A stretch of 7,294 nucleotides of DNA. Origin: UBA2982 sp040081395. GTDB lineage: Bacteria > Gemmatimonadota > Gemmatimonadetes > Longimicrobiales > Gaopeijiaceae. The DNA lies in NCBI GenBank assembly GCA_040081395.1, contig JBEBGN010000155.1, positions 1 through 7,294 of the forward strand, read 5' to 3'. Shown piece after piece: positions 5,688-7,294 of the stretch (position 1 is its first letter; each line of letters starts with the position of its first letter). The notes beneath the pieces were generated by a model. The model worked only from the letters and a program-made list of their open reading frames with translations, was not told the DNA's origin and did not search any database. Position numbers and translations under genes: made by a program.

Positions 5688-7294
5688 GCGGACTCCTTCC
5701 TCGGCTCCAGCGGCACCCGCACAGTCACGCGGGCGCCTCCGCCGTTCACGTTCCCGAAGGCGAGATCACCCCCGAGCGCGGTGATCCGTTCCCGGATGCC
5801 GGCCAACCCCCCCCGGGAGCGGAGGCGGTCGGCTGTGTCCGGAGGAAAGCCCGGACCATCGTCGATCACCGTGAGCGACACTCGATCGGGCGCCGCTTCC
5901 AGCCGAACGGCCACCTTCCGACTCTGCCCGTGGCGAACCGCGTTGGCGAGCGCCTCCTGCAAAGCCCGGTATAGAGCCACTTCGAGGTCCGCGGCCAGGG
6001 GCGGAACCTGCGCCGGCGCCTCGAACGTGACCTCGAAGGCGTCACGCGTCTCGAAGTCGCGCGCGAGGGCACGGAGTGCGGGGAGAAGCCCGAGGTCGTC
6101 GAGCGCCAAGGGACGGAGATTGCGCGTCACGCTCCGAATGCTCTTGATGCCCTCGCCCACGAGGGTCTTGGCACGGGCGAGCGCGGGCGCGATCGACGGA
6201 TCGCCGCGCTCCTCGACGACGCCGAGCTGCAGGTTGAGCGCAGCGAGAACCTGCGCGGTCTCGTCGTGGAGTTCACGCCAGAGCCGGTTCCGCTCCTCCT
6301 CGTGCTGGCGGATCATCGAAGCCTGAAGCCGCTCGAGCTCGCGCGTGCGCGCGCCCAAGCTGGCATGGAGCTCCTCGTTGGCGAGTGCGGCCCCTACCTG
6401 CTGGCCGAAGGCGAGCAGGAAGCGGTTGTCGAGCACGGTGAACGGGTCGCGCGCTTCACCTACCACGACGAGGGCACCGACGACCGCGTCGTCGCTGAGC
6501 ACGGGCAGCGCCGCGGTGTACGTATGAAATCCATGCCCGTCGCTCACGACATCGGGGGTCCCGGACCGACTCACGTCGCGCGCGCTCCGCGTCACCGCTT
6601 CCGGCGGGGTCTCGAAGGGCCACAGCGCCGCGATTCCGGCCCCCTGCACGAAGCGACCGCCGTCGGCGGAGGCCAGCCAGAGTGCGGATCCGTGCACGCC
6701 CCGCAGGGAAAGCGCCCTCCGCAGCATGGCCTCGGCCATGGTGCCCCCGCCCCCGCCGCCGGACTGGAGCTCACCGGACAGCGCGGTCAGGGTCCGGAGG
6801 CCCTGGTCCAGGTCCTCGAGTACGAGCAGCAGGATCCCGAGGCCCATGCCCAGCGCGAAGGCGATATCGAGGTAGTAGCCCCACGGGCTCCACGCCCCCT
6901 GCGCGCGCAAGAACGGATAGTCGAGATGGTGGAGCGCCCAGAGCGCGAGCACGCCCACGAGGAAGCGCGCGGCAGGGGAACGGACCAGGCGATCGTAGCG
7001 GAAGAACGCCCAAGCAGCCCAAGCCGTGGTCAGGCTCAGGAAGGCCACGGTGGGGCCGGCGGCCCACGCGAAGCTGTCGATCCCGTAAATCGCCACCCAG
7101 GACCACACCGGCGGCACGAGCGCGAGCCCGAGGTAGGCGCGCTTCCAGGCCAGGCGCTGCGTGAAGACCAGGGTCGCCCACAGGAGCGTGAGGGCGGTCC
7201 ACCCCGTGGTCACCTGGTGCCAGAAGAGCCAAACCGGGCGTCCGGTGTGGAGGAAGGTGACGATCGAGCCGAGGCGGAGCGCGTACATGCCCCA
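5684..7294 (-). CDS. Membrane sensor histidine kinase, HisKA_3 type with GAF domain (5'-partial)
   Basis: A NarX/DesK-class sensor kinase. Numbering here is from the first visible Met (base 7288), but the frame stays open to the edge, so the true start probably lies outside. The membrane region has about five hydrophobic helices (roughly 29-43, 51-70, 74-97, 107-122 and 139-157). A linker with six glycines (177-182) leads to a GAF-like domain (about 184-305), then a short helical stretch. HisKA_3 follows at about 325-395, with phosphoacceptor H341 in RELHDETAQVL. The HATPase_c domain (about 430-527) has the N box EALANAVRHG, G1 box DDGPGF and G2 box GGLAGIRERI. Catalytic residues appear intact. 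It overlaps the response regulator by 4 bp (TTGA), so the two form one operon. The signal is unknown; input could come through the membrane helices, the GAF domain or both. Confidence 0.92.
   Translation of the reverse strand, partial: WGMYALRLGSIVTFLHTGRPVWLFWHQVTTGWTALTLLWATLVFTQRLAWKRAYLGLALVPPVWSWVAIYGIDSFAWAAGPTVAFLSLTTAWAAWAFFRYDRLVRSPAARFLVGVLALWALHHLDYPFLRAQGAWSPWGYYLDIAFALGMGLGILLLVLEDLDQGLRTLTALSGELQSGGGGGGTMAEAMLRRALSLRGVHGSALWLASADGGRFVQGAGIAALWPFETPPEAVTRSARDVSRSGTPDVVSDGHGFHTYTAALPVLSDDAVVGALVVVGEARDPFTVLDNRFLLAFGQQVGAALANEELHASLGARTRELERLQASMIRQHEEERNRLWRELHDETAQVLAALNLQLGVVEERGDPSIAPALARAKTLVGEGIKSIRSVTRNLRPLALDDLGLLPALRALARDFETRDAFEVTFEAPAQVPPLAADLEVALYRALQEALANAVRHGQSRKVAVRLEAAPDRVSLTVIDDGPGFPPDTADRLRSRGGLAGIRERITALGGDLAFGNVNGGGARVTVRVPLEPRKESA
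5693..5701 (-). promoter_or_regulatory. Ribosome binding site of the response regulator
   Basis: On the minus strand this reads AGGAAGGAG, 5 nt before the TTG start and inside the last kinase codons. It justifies accepting a TTG start in a 4-bp overlap. Confidence 0.7.

Noticed and set aside
4968..6326. A 452-codon plus-strand open frame opposite the response regulator and kinase
   Set aside because: It overlaps two genes with intact catalytic motifs; the composition is that of a shadow frame and no motif was recognised.

Overview
This is a compact, GC-rich bacterial window carrying an outer-membrane uptake locus beside a recX gene. The organism is Gram-negative: it encodes a TonB protein and a TonB-dependent outer-membrane receptor with a signal peptide. 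High GC, G/C-ending codons, and the style of the short Pro-rich TonB and the sensor kinase resemble Gemmatimonadota, but no taxonomic marker is present, so this is only an impression.

Plus strand (1-1920): a possible C-terminal scrap of an upstream gene; recX (71-757), encoding a RecA modulator; a 56-residue basic, proline-rich unknown protein (808-978) whose frame also opens from a GTG overlapping the recX stop; a 159-bp intergenic stretch; and a TonB-family energy transducer (1138-1920).

Minus strand, in transcription order from the right edge: a membrane-bound GAF/HisKA_3 sensor histidine kinase, 5'-truncated by the window (7294-5684); a NarL/FixJ-type response regulator (5687-5022), overlapping the kinase by TTGA; a 157-bp gap; a TonB-dependent receptor (4864-2696); and a seven-helix integral membrane protein of unknown function (2634-1924). 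The two strands converge tail to tail with 3 bp between the tonB and membrane-protein stop codons.

The receptor binds a ligand outside, TonB supplies inner-membrane energy for its import, and the adjacent two-component system is a candidate regulator. The best non-coding signal is a perfect 15-bp sequence found once in the tonB upstream region and once in the receptor upstream region, in the same orientation relative to each gene. It suggests that the separated, convergent tonB and receptor genes are co-regulated. Other non-coding structures are a 12-bp perfect-stem hairpin between the receptor and the seven-helix gene, a 9-bp perfect-stem hairpin at the convergent junction, and nested inverted repeats in the tonB leader. 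No gap without a gene exceeds 300 bases. No RNA gene, CRISPR array, insertion sequence or phage gene was seen.
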